DNA of 35,599 nt from a virus (IMGVR_UViG_3300017744_000053:1-35599), one strand, 5' to 3'; shown: positions 8,801 to 17,966, counted from the stretch's first letter. A program made the numbers and translations. Notes: a model not told the origin generated them from the letters alone.

Positions 8801-11800
8801 TTCATTCTTATACTTTTGCATTACCTCTAAGTCTATCTCATCAATGATACCATCATTAAGCATAGCCTTAATTGTTTTAGCGTAATCAACCTTACCGTCT
8901 TTATCAACAACTTTATTTTCAAATGCAGAATATTTTTCCTGTAGTTCAGGAACTTTAGAGTACTCTACATCAACCGCTTCTAATATTCTTTCTGTAATTT
9001 TTTCAACCTCAGCTACTGCAGATGGATTTAGAATTGCTTTCCTTTCTCCAAACTCTGTAACTAAATCTATATACTCTTGGAATACAGACTCAGGAATCAA
9101 TGAAGCTTTCATAGAAAAGATTCTATTTAACTGTGTATTAATAGCATCAGCAATACCTATTTTAGTTCTTACGTTTTTTAATGCTTGTTTACGTTGCTTG
9201 TTTGCTACTGCAACTTCTTGTGCGTAATTAGCATTCTTAAATACTCTACGCATATATTCAACAAAACTGTCAATAGATGCCTCACTTAACATATTAACCT
9301 TAGTAAACCTTTTTATAATAGCCGATGCTTGTTTAGAAGTTATCTTGCCCTGTTGAGCCATCTCTCCTATTTGTTGTGCTAGTTGTCTACTCGCTTCAAC
9401 AAATGCTTGTATAGCATTTTTTGCTCCACGATTTAAAGATTTAATCTGTTCTGCTAAAGCTTGTTTCTCTGTAAGAGTAATTGTTTTAGGATTTATTTTA
9501 CCAAACAATAATCGTTTTGCAGACGGAGCCTTCTTTTCTTTTTGCCCAAATCTTTTTCTTAACTCACGAATCATCTTCTCTCTTTGAACGTCAGTTGAGT
9601 CTTTATAAAGTCTTGTACCTTTTAAATATTCTAAAGCTGCATTAAATATTTTAGTTGGACTTGTACTTTCTTTTGTATTTCTAGCCTTAACCTTTTCTAC
9701 AATACCATCTATTTCTCCCATCACCCTATCAAAACCTTTAGCAAACTTCTCGCTTACTTTTGATTTTTGATTTGCTTTAGGTCCTGCTTTTTCAAAAGCT
9801 ACTACTATATCTTCTTGTGCTACACCTCTTCTATTAAGAACAGTTCTAATTGCAACCTCTGATATTCCTTGTCCTCTTGCATCTTTTATAAATGCAGCAA
9901 CATCATCACCCAAAGAAAATCTCGGCATCATACCTTGAGATTCTTTAGCTGCATCAAACTTTATTTTTGATTTTGCATCAACTGCTTTACCTGCAAATAA
10001 ATCAGCAAGACCTGTATTAATAAAGTCTTCTAAAGACATTGACTCTATTTCTTTTGTCTTAAGACCTTCAAGCGTAGTAAATTTTTCTTTAATATATTTA
10101 AAGGTGGCATTCATCCACTCTTTAAACCTAGACTTCTTTGCAGCATTAACAATAGTCTCTCCTTTATTAGCCATCATTTCTACCAATGCTTCTTCTCTAG
10201 CTAATTTGTTGTCGCCATATTTTTCTATAGCTGCTTTTAATTCAGGAGTTCCCTCAATTAATTTTAATCCTCTTTCTAAAAGTTTAGTCCCCTTTCTTCC
10301 ACTAGCCTTTGACCTTAAGAAGTCAATCCATATATGTCCGAACTCGTGAATAGGTGTACCTAAAGAAGCTTGGTCAGGATTTATAAATACTTTACCATCC
10401 TTAGTCATACCAAGAATAGTCTTTCCTTTTGAAACCTTGGTTCTAACACCCGGTTCTTTTAGCATAGCATCAAACTCCTGTTGTGTAGCCACTACTGTAA
10501 CACCCGGAAATGCAAATCTAAACTTAGCAGCCAACTGTTGCATATCAGTTATACCTTCAGTTTGAACTGATGCACCCTGAAAAGCATTGTCACTAGGAGC
10601 GGTTCCCATAGTTTGAGAAGCAACATTTCTTTGTGAAGGTAATCTCCCTTTCTTATCTTTTTTAAATACTCTATTTGATTTTACTTTCCACTCAGGGAAT
10701 ACATCCATTCCACTTGTTGGATTTTTAATAAGCTTAATCAATCTTCCTTTAGGACCTGAACCGTAGTTAGGATGGTCTATATCTATAACACCACCATCTA
10801 ATACATCAATACCAACAATTGAAACCACGTCTCCTTTATTGGTTTTCATCATAGAGGGTTCGCCTATTGCTTGGTAAATATTTTTAGCTAAAAAGTTTTC
10901 TGCTCCCTTACCATCTGTACCGTTATACAATGCGTTTAACATTCGGTTTGATATACTACCATCTTTACTTTTTTGTACAGACTTAGTTGTCTCAGGAGAA
11001 GTAATAAAGCCAAACAATTCTGCTCTCTCATCAAGAGTTAATGTGTTCTTGACATCTCCTTTTGCTCTAGCATTTGCATCTGCTACAACCTCATCCATCA
11101 ACTGACCTAGTGTGTTAATGTTTTTATCTTCAATAAACTGTATTAGCCTAGAGGTTTTACCAAACTTACCTGCCTTATTATTTAAATCTGAAACAAGTTC
11201 TAGTAAAGCTGCTCTTTGATTTTCTTGAGATTGAGCATTAATTTCAGGTGATAGGTATCTGTAAACAAGTTCGTTTGAATTTACTGCATCATTACCCATA
11301 CGAACAATAGCCATTGGTATATGTCCTTTAGGTAATCTTCCTTCATCCCACAACCTATCAAATAAATCTTTATTCTTTTGATATAATTTTACTGCATTAT
11401 CATACTGACCTTGTGATTTATCTTTAGCAACACCTGCCCAAGCCGCTTTAACTTTAGCTAACGCATTAAACATTAGACCACCTTTAGCATTCATATCGTT
11501 GCCTCTTGAGTCTTTTATAGTTCCACCTGCAGCTATATCTGATACACCTGTAATCATAGGTATACCATTAAACTCTTCGATAGTTCCAACCATATCATCT
11601 TGGCTTTCAAAACCAAGGTCATTTATTTCGTCTTCGTTTAGATTAGTAGAAGAATTACTATCCTCAAAAGGATTAACTGTTGTTGTAGTTTCACCTGTAG
11701 GATTTGTGAAGTTTACTTCAGCTTCATCCATTTGATTCATTTCTTCTGTGATTGCTTCTGAATTTGAGGGGTCAGCAACAAAAGCAGACTCTCCTTCTTC

Positions 11801-13738
11801 TGCAACACTAAATCTAGTTTCACCTTCTAGGTTACCCTCTAAATTATCTATATCTTGCTGAAGTATTTGAGATGCTCTTTCATCAACCATTTCATTGGTC
11901 AATTCGTATTCTTTAATACCTTGTTCAGCCATCTCATTTTCCATTTGCTCAATGGCTCTGTCTTGTAATTCTAATTTTTCATCAGGAGATAAAGCATTAT
12001 ATTCTTCTATACTTGATTTAACTGATTCAGCTACATCAGATACAACTTGTTCTGTTTCAGCAGCCGCTTCATCAGCTAGTTGGTTTTCTTGTAAGTCTAC
12101 TATTTGTTTTTTTAAATCAGCAATTTTTTTCTTACCCGTTACTGTACCTAATACTCTACCCTCTAGTTCTTGAACCTGTCTTTCTAAATCTACAATAGCA
12201 TCCACCGTTGGACCGTTTAGGTCAGGGTTTGCCGCCATAACAGATTCCTTAGTTCTACCTGCTAGAATTTTATCTTGTAATTTTTGTGCTCTACCTTCAA
12301 AGTCATTATCTATTTGTATTTTAAAATTAGGAGCGGTTAATTGCTCATAAGTCATACCATCAATAACTTTATCTATTTCTTCTACAGTAGCTTTCTTTCC
12401 GTTAATTTTATATTTAGGGTTTTGATATCTAACTGCAATTAAATCCTTTACAGAACCCGGTGCTTCAGCAATACCTTCTAGTAGTATCTCACCGGTATCA
12501 AATTCTTGTCCTTGCTCACCGTATATATTAGTAGCTGCAATACCTGCGGTTTCACCAATAGAACCACCTACTGATTCAACTCCCATAGCACGACCAATTG
12601 CTTTTCTTTTTAATGCTCTTGATGCAGATTTAGTTCCTGCGGCACCTGCTTTTGTAAGTAATGGTTTTGCTACCTTACCACCTAATCTACCTGTTAATGC
12701 ATCTATAGTACCGATTGCCATACCTCTTGCGATGGCATCAAATCTTAGTTCATCAACAACCTCTTCATTAGATAGTAATTCTCTTACGTTATCTGCAGTT
12801 AATTCTTTTCCTTGAACTTCAAGTCTTTCTTTTAATAACTCTCCATAAGTTAAACCTGTTTCTAAAACTGTACTAGCTGCGGCAAAAGCATAAGGTAAAC
12901 TAGCTGCGGCACCTGCAACTGCACCCGGTGCTGCTCCAACACCACCTGCTAATGCACCTGTACCTGCACCATAAGCAGTACCTGCTGCAATAACTGCACC
13001 TCCTGCTGCTGCTGAATCTTCATTAGCCATAGCCGAAAAAGAACTAGCTAATACTTCAGGAATAACACTAGGGTTTAATACGAGTCCCTTTATTGTTCCC
13101 CATACACCCTTACCTTCTTCTTCATAAATTCTTTGATAATCTTGCATTTCATCAGAAGGACCTAATTGAGTAGCCTTTTGACTTTTAGCTATAAATTCTT
13201 GTATGTCTTCATAGGTAGCAGAAGTACCACCCATAAGTAAATCGTTACCACTTTCTGCAATCTGACCATTTTGAAAACCGGCATCAATTGAACGAGCCAT
13301 ATCATCAATAAAATCTCCTACACCTACAGGACTAATAGCATCTATACCCCTTAGTATATCGCCAAATGTTCCTTGAAAGTAATCAACCTCCTCAGAAACG
13401 GGAGACGGTGAAGTTGTAGCATTTGATGTGCCATCCGAAAAACTTGAAACGAAATCCGGAGAATCTTTTTTTTTTAATGAGCCTTGCTCAACATAAGATT
13501 TAAATTCCTCTACACCATAGCGGTTTACTAAATCTCCTTCAGAGTAAACTTTACCATTAGGTGTTTCATAAAAATGACCACCATCTTGAAAATTTAATTC
13601 AGGTGTTTCTTCTTCTACAAATTCAGTTAACTGCCCTTCGTTTACAAGTTGGTCAAACCCTTCATCACCATATCTTTCTAGTGCTTCTGATTGACTAATC
13701 TTATAACCATTGGGTGTTACATAAAAAATTTCATCCAT
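5819..13738 (-). CDS. Giant internal virion / DNA-ejection polyprotein with zincin metallopeptidase motif
   Basis: At 2639 residues this is the largest gene. It opens with a tandem repeat of about 33 residues (5-37 and 56-88; pattern TPNG-x-x-x-S-x-x-x-L-x-x-RYG). A glycine/alanine-rich hydrophobic region near 240-290 follows, then acidic coiled coils. A zinc-metallopeptidase core, TPIHEFGH (H1131, E1132, H1135), is preceded by a strand-like GKVFINPD; acidic residues near 1182-1187 may be the third ligand. Further on are long charged helices, then hydrophobic segments in the C-terminal third (ELTSNAAFAMITNPVAF; NTFMTTFLIYEFVTA; RMIMYTMMAQVLGEA), and an FG- and lysine-rich tail. This architecture fits large polyvalent phage proteins packed in the head and injected with the DNA. 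The neighbouring 666- and 286-aa genes look like its partners. Protease activity is inferred from the motif only. RFS-V/L motifs at 642 and 1273 may be domain boundaries. Confidence 0.75.
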   Translation of the reverse strand: MDEIFYVTPNGYKISQSEALERYGDEGFDQLVNEGQLTEFVEEETPELNFQDGGHFYETPNGKVYSEGDLVNRYGVEEFKSYVEQGSLKKKDSPDFVSSFSDGTSNATTSPSPVSEEVDYFQGTFGDILRGIDAISPVGVGDFIDDMARSIDAGFQNGQIAESGNDLLMGGTSATYEDIQEFIAKSQKATQLGPSDEMQDYQRIYEEEGKGVWGTIKGLVLNPSVIPEVLASSFSAMANEDSAAAGGAVIAAGTAYGAGTGALAGGVGAAPGAVAGAAASLPYAFAAASTVLETGLTYGELLKERLEVQGKELTADNVRELLSNEEVVDELRFDAIARGMAIGTIDALTGRLGGKVAKPLLTKAGAAGTKSASRALKRKAIGRAMGVESVGGSIGETAGIAATNIYGEQGQEFDTGEILLEGIAEAPGSVKDLIAVRYQNPKYKINGKKATVEEIDKVIDGMTYEQLTAPNFKIQIDNDFEGRAQKLQDKILAGRTKESVMAANPDLNGPTVDAIVDLERQVQELEGRVLGTVTGKKKIADLKKQIVDLQENQLADEAAAETEQVVSDVAESVKSSIEEYNALSPDEKLELQDRAIEQMENEMAEQGIKEYELTNEMVDERASQILQQDIDNLEGNLEGETRFSVAEEGESAFVADPSNSEAITEEMNQMDEAEVNFTNPTGETTTTVNPFEDSNSSTNLNEDEINDLGFESQDDMVGTIEEFNGIPMITGVSDIAAGGTIKDSRGNDMNAKGGLMFNALAKVKAAWAGVAKDKSQGQYDNAVKLYQKNKDLFDRLWDEGRLPKGHIPMAIVRMGNDAVNSNELVYRYLSPEINAQSQENQRAALLELVSDLNNKAGKFGKTSRLIQFIEDKNINTLGQLMDEVVADANARAKGDVKNTLTLDERAELFGFITSPETTKSVQKSKDGSISNRMLNALYNGTDGKGAENFLAKNIYQAIGEPSMMKTNKGDVVSIVGIDVLDGGVIDIDHPNYGSGPKGRLIKLIKNPTSGMDVFPEWKVKSNRVFKKDKKGRLPSQRNVASQTMGTAPSDNAFQGASVQTEGITDMQQLAAKFRFAFPGVTVVATQQEFDAMLKEPGVRTKVSKGKTILGMTKDGKVFINPDQASLGTPIHEFGHIWIDFLRSKASGRKGTKLLERGLKLIEGTPELKAAIEKYGDNKLAREEALVEMMANKGETIVNAAKKSRFKEWMNATFKYIKEKFTTLEGLKTKEIESMSLEDFINTGLADLFAGKAVDAKSKIKFDAAKESQGMMPRFSLGDDVAAFIKDARGQGISEVAIRTVLNRRGVAQEDIVVAFEKAGPKANQKSKVSEKFAKGFDRVMGEIDGIVEKVKARNTKESTSPTKIFNAALEYLKGTRLYKDSTDVQREKMIRELRKRFGQKEKKAPSAKRLLFGKINPKTITLTEKQALAEQIKSLNRGAKNAIQAFVEASRQLAQQIGEMAQQGKITSKQASAIIKRFTKVNMLSEASIDSFVEYMRRVFKNANYAQEVAVANKQRKQALKNVRTKIGIADAINTQLNRIFSMKASLIPESVFQEYIDLVTEFGERKAILNPSAVAEVEKITERILEAVDVEYSKVPELQEKYSAFENKVVDKDGKVDYAKTIKAMLNDGIIDEIDLEVMQKYKNEILPKKQKVEKTEAEIEAERQEVIANIKKLPALKISELPSKFERKVAAMFESLINNIEAIENLSLEDLKQIDKLYNNINNGYTPHLVQVMNEKMDAQLKGKELAGGISGSKLLPVTKMYAKFKSIFTRKGSVLEAIRRNPLFYVDQVFGNFKSKPIFNTLFNPSAKAKELFTSQFKRLRGKIDAAEAAVAKSFKQNPNKTLMSKFKQMVYMIQLEHDSNLGNPETRHQAAAYIKKTIEAIDTDKTTFSQQDSEMLAEILEKFTDKETGEINLEKLYNSFNEAEKNSIKVIQEVNSELGPMAVQTASIIRGTGIKPRNNYVHLNVVTDRGLDPNSNESFIQQYMNGLRGSTKAKSLIKREGVVSALNFDVYASATRGAKGVLLDFHMTEPIRTARRTLNVAEQRLKGDKARMDSKDREKFNAIRDAYEEVVENMLTTAYQQTTIAEEAMNWLKKNGYRAILASSTRWIAELTSNAAFAMITNPVAFVKGSKFGVKFLNSDAAPKAMENLKSKQTNRIYPNEDMSGRMIDTNIMKESEGIKGGRAMGRFKNKLVQIWNRSGKKYQSGVATLADGLISTPDKIVMRPMWFGSFASEFKKITGIEPDMDKIAANDSKYMADNAEALAKATEVADETSVMTGSTANPFLGILKGTRKPGDSGFKTAFNAFNTFMTTFLIYEFVTARTGIVNAIGRGHLSKRKGAALLAGSTTRMIMYTMMAQVLGEALASIAGEEEEPKDLEKKLGQAVASSMLGLIVGRDFGNATKAILNMGIEEFNKEFLDFLRDGEYDVYKDGLSYQVVPKNKDGRGSSLGDILTNMAASLGPAVKTADFIVKKATSAPKKTVEAQERQEDELMYRLPLELLGNSGFIPMYKDVRRLVLRSLYGEMNKKQAQERKAAAIEKEKLGNYSSRSEMKRYNYRLWYDTFGPNSPDYESEQQKKEQKRREAELNRLLKDKEMNYTSGSSFGSGSFGSGDGFGKKKRKKKGKDTFGSQKFGN

Positions 13739-13750
13739 AGTTCTTTTCTA

Positions 13751-15751
13751 TTAACAATTGACCTGTAGTCCTGTTGCAAGTTCTTCTTTCTTACCATTAA
13801 CACAAGGACCATACTTACCTTGACCACCTGTAAACTTTTGGTCTCTTGCTAGGGTTTCTATTTGCTTAGTTTGTTTCAACACATAAGTCAACCACTTCTC
13901 AAATCTTTGTTCTTCTTCTAGTGCATTAGAATCTATATTAATATCTGAATCTAAATCAAACTCCGCAGGATATTCTGCATTACCTTTCCAACCATCTATA
14001 GTTACACGGGTATTATCCGTTGTTCCAATTCCTGTCGCTACCGCTTTAAGACCATACTTACTATATCTATCATTTAAAGCTTTAGCTACTTTTTTATCAC
14101 TTTGGTCTAAGAATGGTTCCTCAGTACCCATACTGCCCGTAACCTTAGGGAATCCTTTTTTAATGAATGAACTCACCTCTGTGTCAAATCTTCCTTGGTT
14201 ACCTTGTCTGTTTGCTCCTGATTCTCCGAAGTCTGTGTTAAGAGGCTTACTGTTACCGTCAGCATCTTTAATAAATCCTCCTGCATTTAATGCTTTTGTA
14301 GGGTCATCAAGACCTGTAATCTCATTACCTAGTATTGCCCAATCTTCATCACTAATATCCTCAGTGAAATCAATTCTTCTATTTTTAACAGGGTCAGTAT
14401 ATACAAACTCTATAGACAATCCATCAGTTGATGGGTTAACACCAATCAATCCTGCCGCTTTACCTTCCGCAGTACCAATTAAAGATTCAAAAGAAGCAAC
14501 TCTTTCGTCAGCCGTTTGACCTTTAATAGAGTTCCAAGTTCTTTGAATATTTTCTTTAGCTTTATCCTCTCTTTTATCATCTCTAACATCTTTAGGTGCA
14601 TATGTAGGAGCATTGTAATCTTTAGGTGCAGCTTTGTATTCTTCTGTTTTATCTAACTGCATACGAAGCTGAACTTTCATTGCCTCTTCTGCTTTAGCTT
14701 GTTGCTCATCGGTAAGTTCTGCTTCAAGCTTACCGTTGTTATTTACCATTAATACCTTCAGAGGGTCTGCTGCGGCTTCCTTAGGGTCCATTGTTGGAGT
14801 ATACCCATCACCTTGCAAGAAATCTACAAGCACTGATGCTGCAGAGTTGTCTCCAATACCTAATTGACTCTTAACAAAACTGTCTTCTGCTTTTTCATAC
14901 ATAGACATAACCTTTACATCTTCAGGTTTGATTCCTGCTTTTTTAGCAATCACTGCAATTTGTGCATCAGTTAGGTCTGCTAATGAACCAAAGCCTTCTC
15001 TTTTTGTAATATCTGAAACCTCGGTCACTAAACCATTGGCTCTATATCCACCCATTTTTCGTTGAACTTCTTTATCTACACCTAATGATTTGGCATATTC
15101 ATCAACTGTACCTATTACATCATACTTGGTGTAAGTTCCTTTAATTCTGTTCTCTAAGTTTTGAACAGTCATTAAGTTATTTTCGTCAGGTATTCTTGGA
15201 CCATTCGGATTGTTAGGGTCAGGTATCATTTTAGCCATAGACATAATACCTGTTTGTGGATTTATAATAAGTTTACTGTCTTGGAAATTTCCAAAGCCTT
15301 CAACTAATCCCATAGACCAATTCTGTATTTCTGAAGCTTGTTCTCCAACAGGAAGGTTGGAGTTATTCATAGCCATTTTTCTTTTGTACTCAGCATTATA
15401 ATTTTCAAACAAACTAAAAGCTTGGTCAGTTCCATCAACTAAATTTTGTCTAGTAATGGTATATTGTCTTGGGTCTAATTGTCCTGATTTTAAAAGAGTT
15501 TCCTGCATCAACATAACCTCTTGCAAATCAGCACCTGCATTTAAAGCGAATTCATTTAACTGTGTATTTTCTCCTTGAGGTATATTGTTTAATACCTTTT
15601 GCATTTCACGAGTAGCTGCATCAATTGCACCTTTTTTCTCCTCACGAACTCTGTTTTCTTCTTTAAGAGTATTAGTTAAATTAGAACCTACTTCTGCCCA
15701 ATTTATATTATCCTCTGCTTTTCTTTCAACGTATTTATATGCTGTTGCCAT
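13751..15751 (-). CDS. Putative internal virion (ejection) protein
   Basis: A 666-residue soluble protein, highly charged and mostly helical at the N terminus (VERKAEDNINWAEVGSNL, then KEENRVREEKKGAIDAATRE), with mixed strands later. It has no signal peptide or membrane span. The family is not recognised at residue level. Its place between the 286-aa core-like protein and the 2639-aa giant matches the three-gene internal-core/ejection clusters of podoviruses (T7 gp14-gp15-gp16 or P22 gp7-gp20-gp16 by position). Start at ATG 15751 after an A/T-only leader; the giant gene begins 12 bases after its stop. A role in DNA ejection is inferred from order and size. Confidence 0.65.
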   Translation of the reverse strand: MATAYKYVERKAEDNINWAEVGSNLTNTLKEENRVREEKKGAIDAATREMQKVLNNIPQGENTQLNEFALNAGADLQEVMLMQETLLKSGQLDPRQYTITRQNLVDGTDQAFSLFENYNAEYKRKMAMNNSNLPVGEQASEIQNWSMGLVEGFGNFQDSKLIINPQTGIMSMAKMIPDPNNPNGPRIPDENNLMTVQNLENRIKGTYTKYDVIGTVDEYAKSLGVDKEVQRKMGGYRANGLVTEVSDITKREGFGSLADLTDAQIAVIAKKAGIKPEDVKVMSMYEKAEDSFVKSQLGIGDNSAASVLVDFLQGDGYTPTMDPKEAAADPLKVLMVNNNGKLEAELTDEQQAKAEEAMKVQLRMQLDKTEEYKAAPKDYNAPTYAPKDVRDDKREDKAKENIQRTWNSIKGQTADERVASFESLIGTAEGKAAGLIGVNPSTDGLSIEFVYTDPVKNRRIDFTEDISDEDWAILGNEITGLDDPTKALNAGGFIKDADGNSKPLNTDFGESGANRQGNQGRFDTEVSSFIKKGFPKVTGSMGTEEPFLDQSDKKVAKALNDRYSKYGLKAVATGIGTTDNTRVTIDGWKGNAEYPAEFDLDSDINIDSNALEEEQRFEKWLTYVLKQTKQIETLARDQKFTGGQGKYGPCVNGKKEELATGLQVNC

Positions 15752-15760
15752 ATTATAATT

Positions 15761-16621
15761 TTATTCAGGTAGGTAATTAAAGAAATCCAATCCGTTTCTA
15801 CCACCGGTACCTTGCATATACTGATTATAATTTTGAGAATATTGTTTGTTATTAAACAACATTGCTTCTTGTTGTGGATTTAGTTCTCTTTTAAATTGTC
15901 TAAATTGTTTGTTGGACATATTAGCAACTGAACCTAAATCTAAATTAGTAAATCCGGCACCACCGGCTTCACCCATACTTTTAGATACACCACCATTTTT
16001 ACCCATTACATTTCCAAACTTATCAAATTGTGCTTGGTCCATTTGCATACCACCAACTGCTGCTTTTTGTGCTGATTGGTTTTGCTTATATAAAGGAACC
16101 ATAGATACTGCTTGACCTATAGTAGAAACCGCACTCTGTATACCTTGGTTTTTTGCTGCTTGTGCTGCTCTTTGAGCATCTGCTGCTTTCTGTTGATTAC
16201 CCGCAACTTCTTCTAAGTCTAAAGCCACATCTAAATCTCTAAGTCTTGAGTCTTCTTCTACAATTGCAGCTTCAATATTGGTTAATTCATCACCCATTGC
16301 GGCACGAGTTTGTGCTTGTCCTGCTTGTTGTGCGGCAAGAACTCTACCTGCAGTAGCTGCTCCACCTCTATCGCTTTCTACACCTGCTTCTAAAGCTTGT
16401 GCACCTGCGGCTAGGTTAGCTTCTCTCTCAAGTTCGTAACCTTCTTTTTTAATGGACATTTGTTCTGCAAAGTTAACTTCTAGTTTTCCTCTCGCTGCTT
16501 CCATTGCAGCATCAGCTTCTGCTTCTGCTTGAGCCTGAAGCTTTTTTTGCTGACCTGCTTGAGCAAACGACAAACCTGTTGATATTGCTCCAATTGCTAA
16601 TCCTGCTATTGCTGCTGACAT
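15761..16621 (-). CDS. Internal core / ejection protein (T7 gp14-like by architecture)
   Basis: A 286-residue protein with a hydrophobic, glycine-rich N terminus (AIAGLAIGAISTGLSFA, residues 3-20), then an alanine/glutamate-rich coiled coil to about residue 165 (QAQAEAEADAAMEAARGKL). A more flexible, Gly/Asn/Gln-rich C terminus follows (MQGTGGRNGLDFFNYLPE). Small podoviral ejection proteins that insert into the inner membrane share this pattern. The start overlaps the end of the cupin-like gene by 16 bases. Homology to gp14 is not claimed; the call rests on composition and on gene order next to two larger candidate ejection proteins. Confidence 0.65.
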   Translation of the reverse strand: MSAAIAGLAIGAISTGLSFAQAGQQKKLQAQAEAEADAAMEAARGKLEVNFAEQMSIKKEGYELEREANLAAGAQALEAGVESDRGGAATAGRVLAAQQAGQAQTRAAMGDELTNIEAAIVEEDSRLRDLDVALDLEEVAGNQQKAADAQRAAQAAKNQGIQSAVSTIGQAVSMVPLYKQNQSAQKAAVGGMQMDQAQFDKFGNVMGKNGGVSKSMGEAGGAGFTNLDLGSVANMSNKQFRQFKRELNPQQEAMLFNNKQYSQNYNQYMQGTGGRNGLDFFNYLPE

Positions 16622-17124
16622 AATTTTTTATTTTTTTTAATTACAGATGTAGGTAACTCATTGAAATCTTCAGTAAACAATTCTTTTTCAGCTTCCTCCA
16701 CTGTTTTTGCATCTGTTCTATATGTACATACCCATACACAATCTTCGTGCATATAAGCAACTCTCTGTGTTCCTACTTCTGTTTGCACCACCATCGGTGC
16801 TTTTATTCTTTTTACCTCTGCCTTATCTGTTAAAATAGACATCTCACCACTTAAAAAAAATGATGGATGATTTACTTTATGTATAAAGCTTAAAACCAAC
16901 ATTCCTTTAGGCATAAAAATTTCCCTAGTATAAATACCATCTTTAATATGGTGTTTAAGCGGCATAGCTTCTTGCATCTCAGGAGTGTGGTGCTTTACAG
17001 TTTCTTCAATTGAAAGCAATTGTCCTTTGAATTCATTAATCTTTTCCCACAATACTCCTCTGTTTTGACCAATAGTTTCCAAAACAGATTCAGGATTAGA
17101 CTGTACTATTTGAACTTCATCCAT
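16606..17124 (-). CDS. Cupin-fold-like protein
   Basis: A 172-residue protein with a helical N terminus (about 1-45) and a central beta-rich region (residues 57-135) that reads like a single cupin barrel. KHHIKDGIYTREIFMPKG comes first, then LSFIHKVNHPSFFLSGEMSI with H82 and H86, and QRVAYMHEDCVW with H126. The histidines H58/H59, H82, H86 and H126 could bind a metal. From memory, similar proteins sit in the structural modules of many marine phages; their role is unknown (virion part, or enzyme acting on the host envelope are both possible). A TATCTTTG box ends only seven bases before the ATG, so the gene may be transcribed as a near-leaderless mRNA. Confidence 0.6.
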   Translation of the reverse strand: MDEVQIVQSNPESVLETIGQNRGVLWEKINEFKGQLLSIEETVKHHTPEMQEAMPLKHHIKDGIYTREIFMPKGMLVLSFIHKVNHPSFFLSGEMSILTDKAEVKRIKAPMVVQTEVGTQRVAYMHEDCVWVCTYRTDAKTVEEAEKELFTEDFNELPTSVIKKNKKLCQQQ

Positions 17125-17131
17125 ATTGTAG

Positions 17132-17139
17132 CAAAGATA
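17132..17139 (-). promoter_or_regulatory. Late promoter -7 box (TATCTTTG) for the cupin-like gene
   Basis: Minus-strand TATCTTTG in the short gap between the 269-aa and 172-aa genes. It ends seven bases before the ATG at 17124, so transcription would start at or next to the start codon. No clear -33 TTTG element is seen. Confidence 0.45.
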
Positions 17140-17145
17140 CTAATT

Positions 17146-17955
17146 TTAAGGGAATGATTTCATTACTTCAGACTCAACTGAAAATAACTCTATTTTACTT
17201 GTATTGTCGTTTGTTAAAGTAAATACACTATAGTGCCCTAAAATACCGTGAGATTCTGCAACAGAATTTTTAATATATAAGATATACTCAGTTGTAGTTG
17301 GTGCAGGTACGGCTCCTACTATGGTATTATCCACAACTATTTCGTTTATACCTGCAGGTAAATTTACATTTATAGCAGTTACTTGACCTAAAAGAGAAGG
17401 GTTAGGATTTCCAAAGTAAACCATATCTCCAACAGAAATTATATTCCCTAAGTATACACCTGTTATAAAAGAAACAGTAGTTTCGTTTCCTGCAACAACT
17501 ATATTTTGACTAGAACCAATACCATTTAAAGACCTTAATGCATACTGATTAGGATTTGCAGGAGATGTAAATGATTGTCCTGAGTTTCTAATAAAAGCAT
17601 AAAAGTCTCCCTCTTTCTTTTCAAAGTAACTTGCTTCTATAAATCCTGTGTCTTGTTGGTCACTTGTTATGATTGCTCCCCAAGCATCATCTCCTTCTAA
17701 ATTAATAGTTTTAAATAATTTATTATGTAAAGGTTCTTCATTAAAAACTGACTGCAATTTAGATGGGTAATTCACACCATAATATTGGTTCCTAGTTTCG
17801 TTAGTGTTATGACGGTAAAGATTACCCCTGTAAAACGTATAGAAGTAACTATTCATTCCCATCATAAAATCAGGAACGTAAGAATAAAACGAAGGGAATC
17901 CTCCAACTCCCGGGTCGTATGATATAGTATAAGTACAATTATTTTGAGCAGCCAT
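17146..17955 (-). CDS. Virion structural protein (tail-associated, unknown role)
   Basis: A 269-residue protein with the signature stretch WDP-like start (TYTISYDPGVGGFPSFYSY), PDFMMGMNSYFYTF, GNLYRHN and EGDDAWGA, followed by SYFEKKEGDFYAFIR. I remember this pattern from structural proteins of many marine myo- and podoviruses, generally annotated as virion protein only. The C-terminal half contains a beta barrel-like segment (VYLGNIISVGDMVYFG) similar in style to small carbohydrate-binding or OB-like modules. It lies between the putative fibre protein and the cupin-like gene, and so is probably a tail or fibre-associated component. Confidence 0.65.
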   Translation of the reverse strand: MAAQNNCTYTISYDPGVGGFPSFYSYVPDFMMGMNSYFYTFYRGNLYRHNTNETRNQYYGVNYPSKLQSVFNEEPLHNKLFKTINLEGDDAWGAIITSDQQDTGFIEASYFEKKEGDFYAFIRNSGQSFTSPANPNQYALRSLNGIGSSQNIVVAGNETTVSFITGVYLGNIISVGDMVYFGNPNPSLLGQVTAINVNLPAGINEIVVDNTIVGAVPAPTTTEYILYIKNSVAESHGILGHYSVFTLTNDNTSKIELFSVESEVMKSFP

Positions 17956-17966
17956 ATATTAATTTT

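Noticed and set aside
8565-8885. 106-residue plus-strand open frame opposite the giant gene
   Set aside because: It is antisense to a well-supported coding region, its composition (Ser/Leu/Ile runs) is that expected from the complement of Lys/Glu-rich codons, and it has no neighbours in that direction. The same reasoning applies to the other plus-strand frames between 6093 and 34733.
5819-13738. Virion RNA polymerase in the giant protein, as in crAss-like phages
   Set aside because: No DxDGD-type catalytic motif of multisubunit or phage polymerases was found in the 2639 residues; the HEFGH site and hydrophobic segments fit an ejection protein better.
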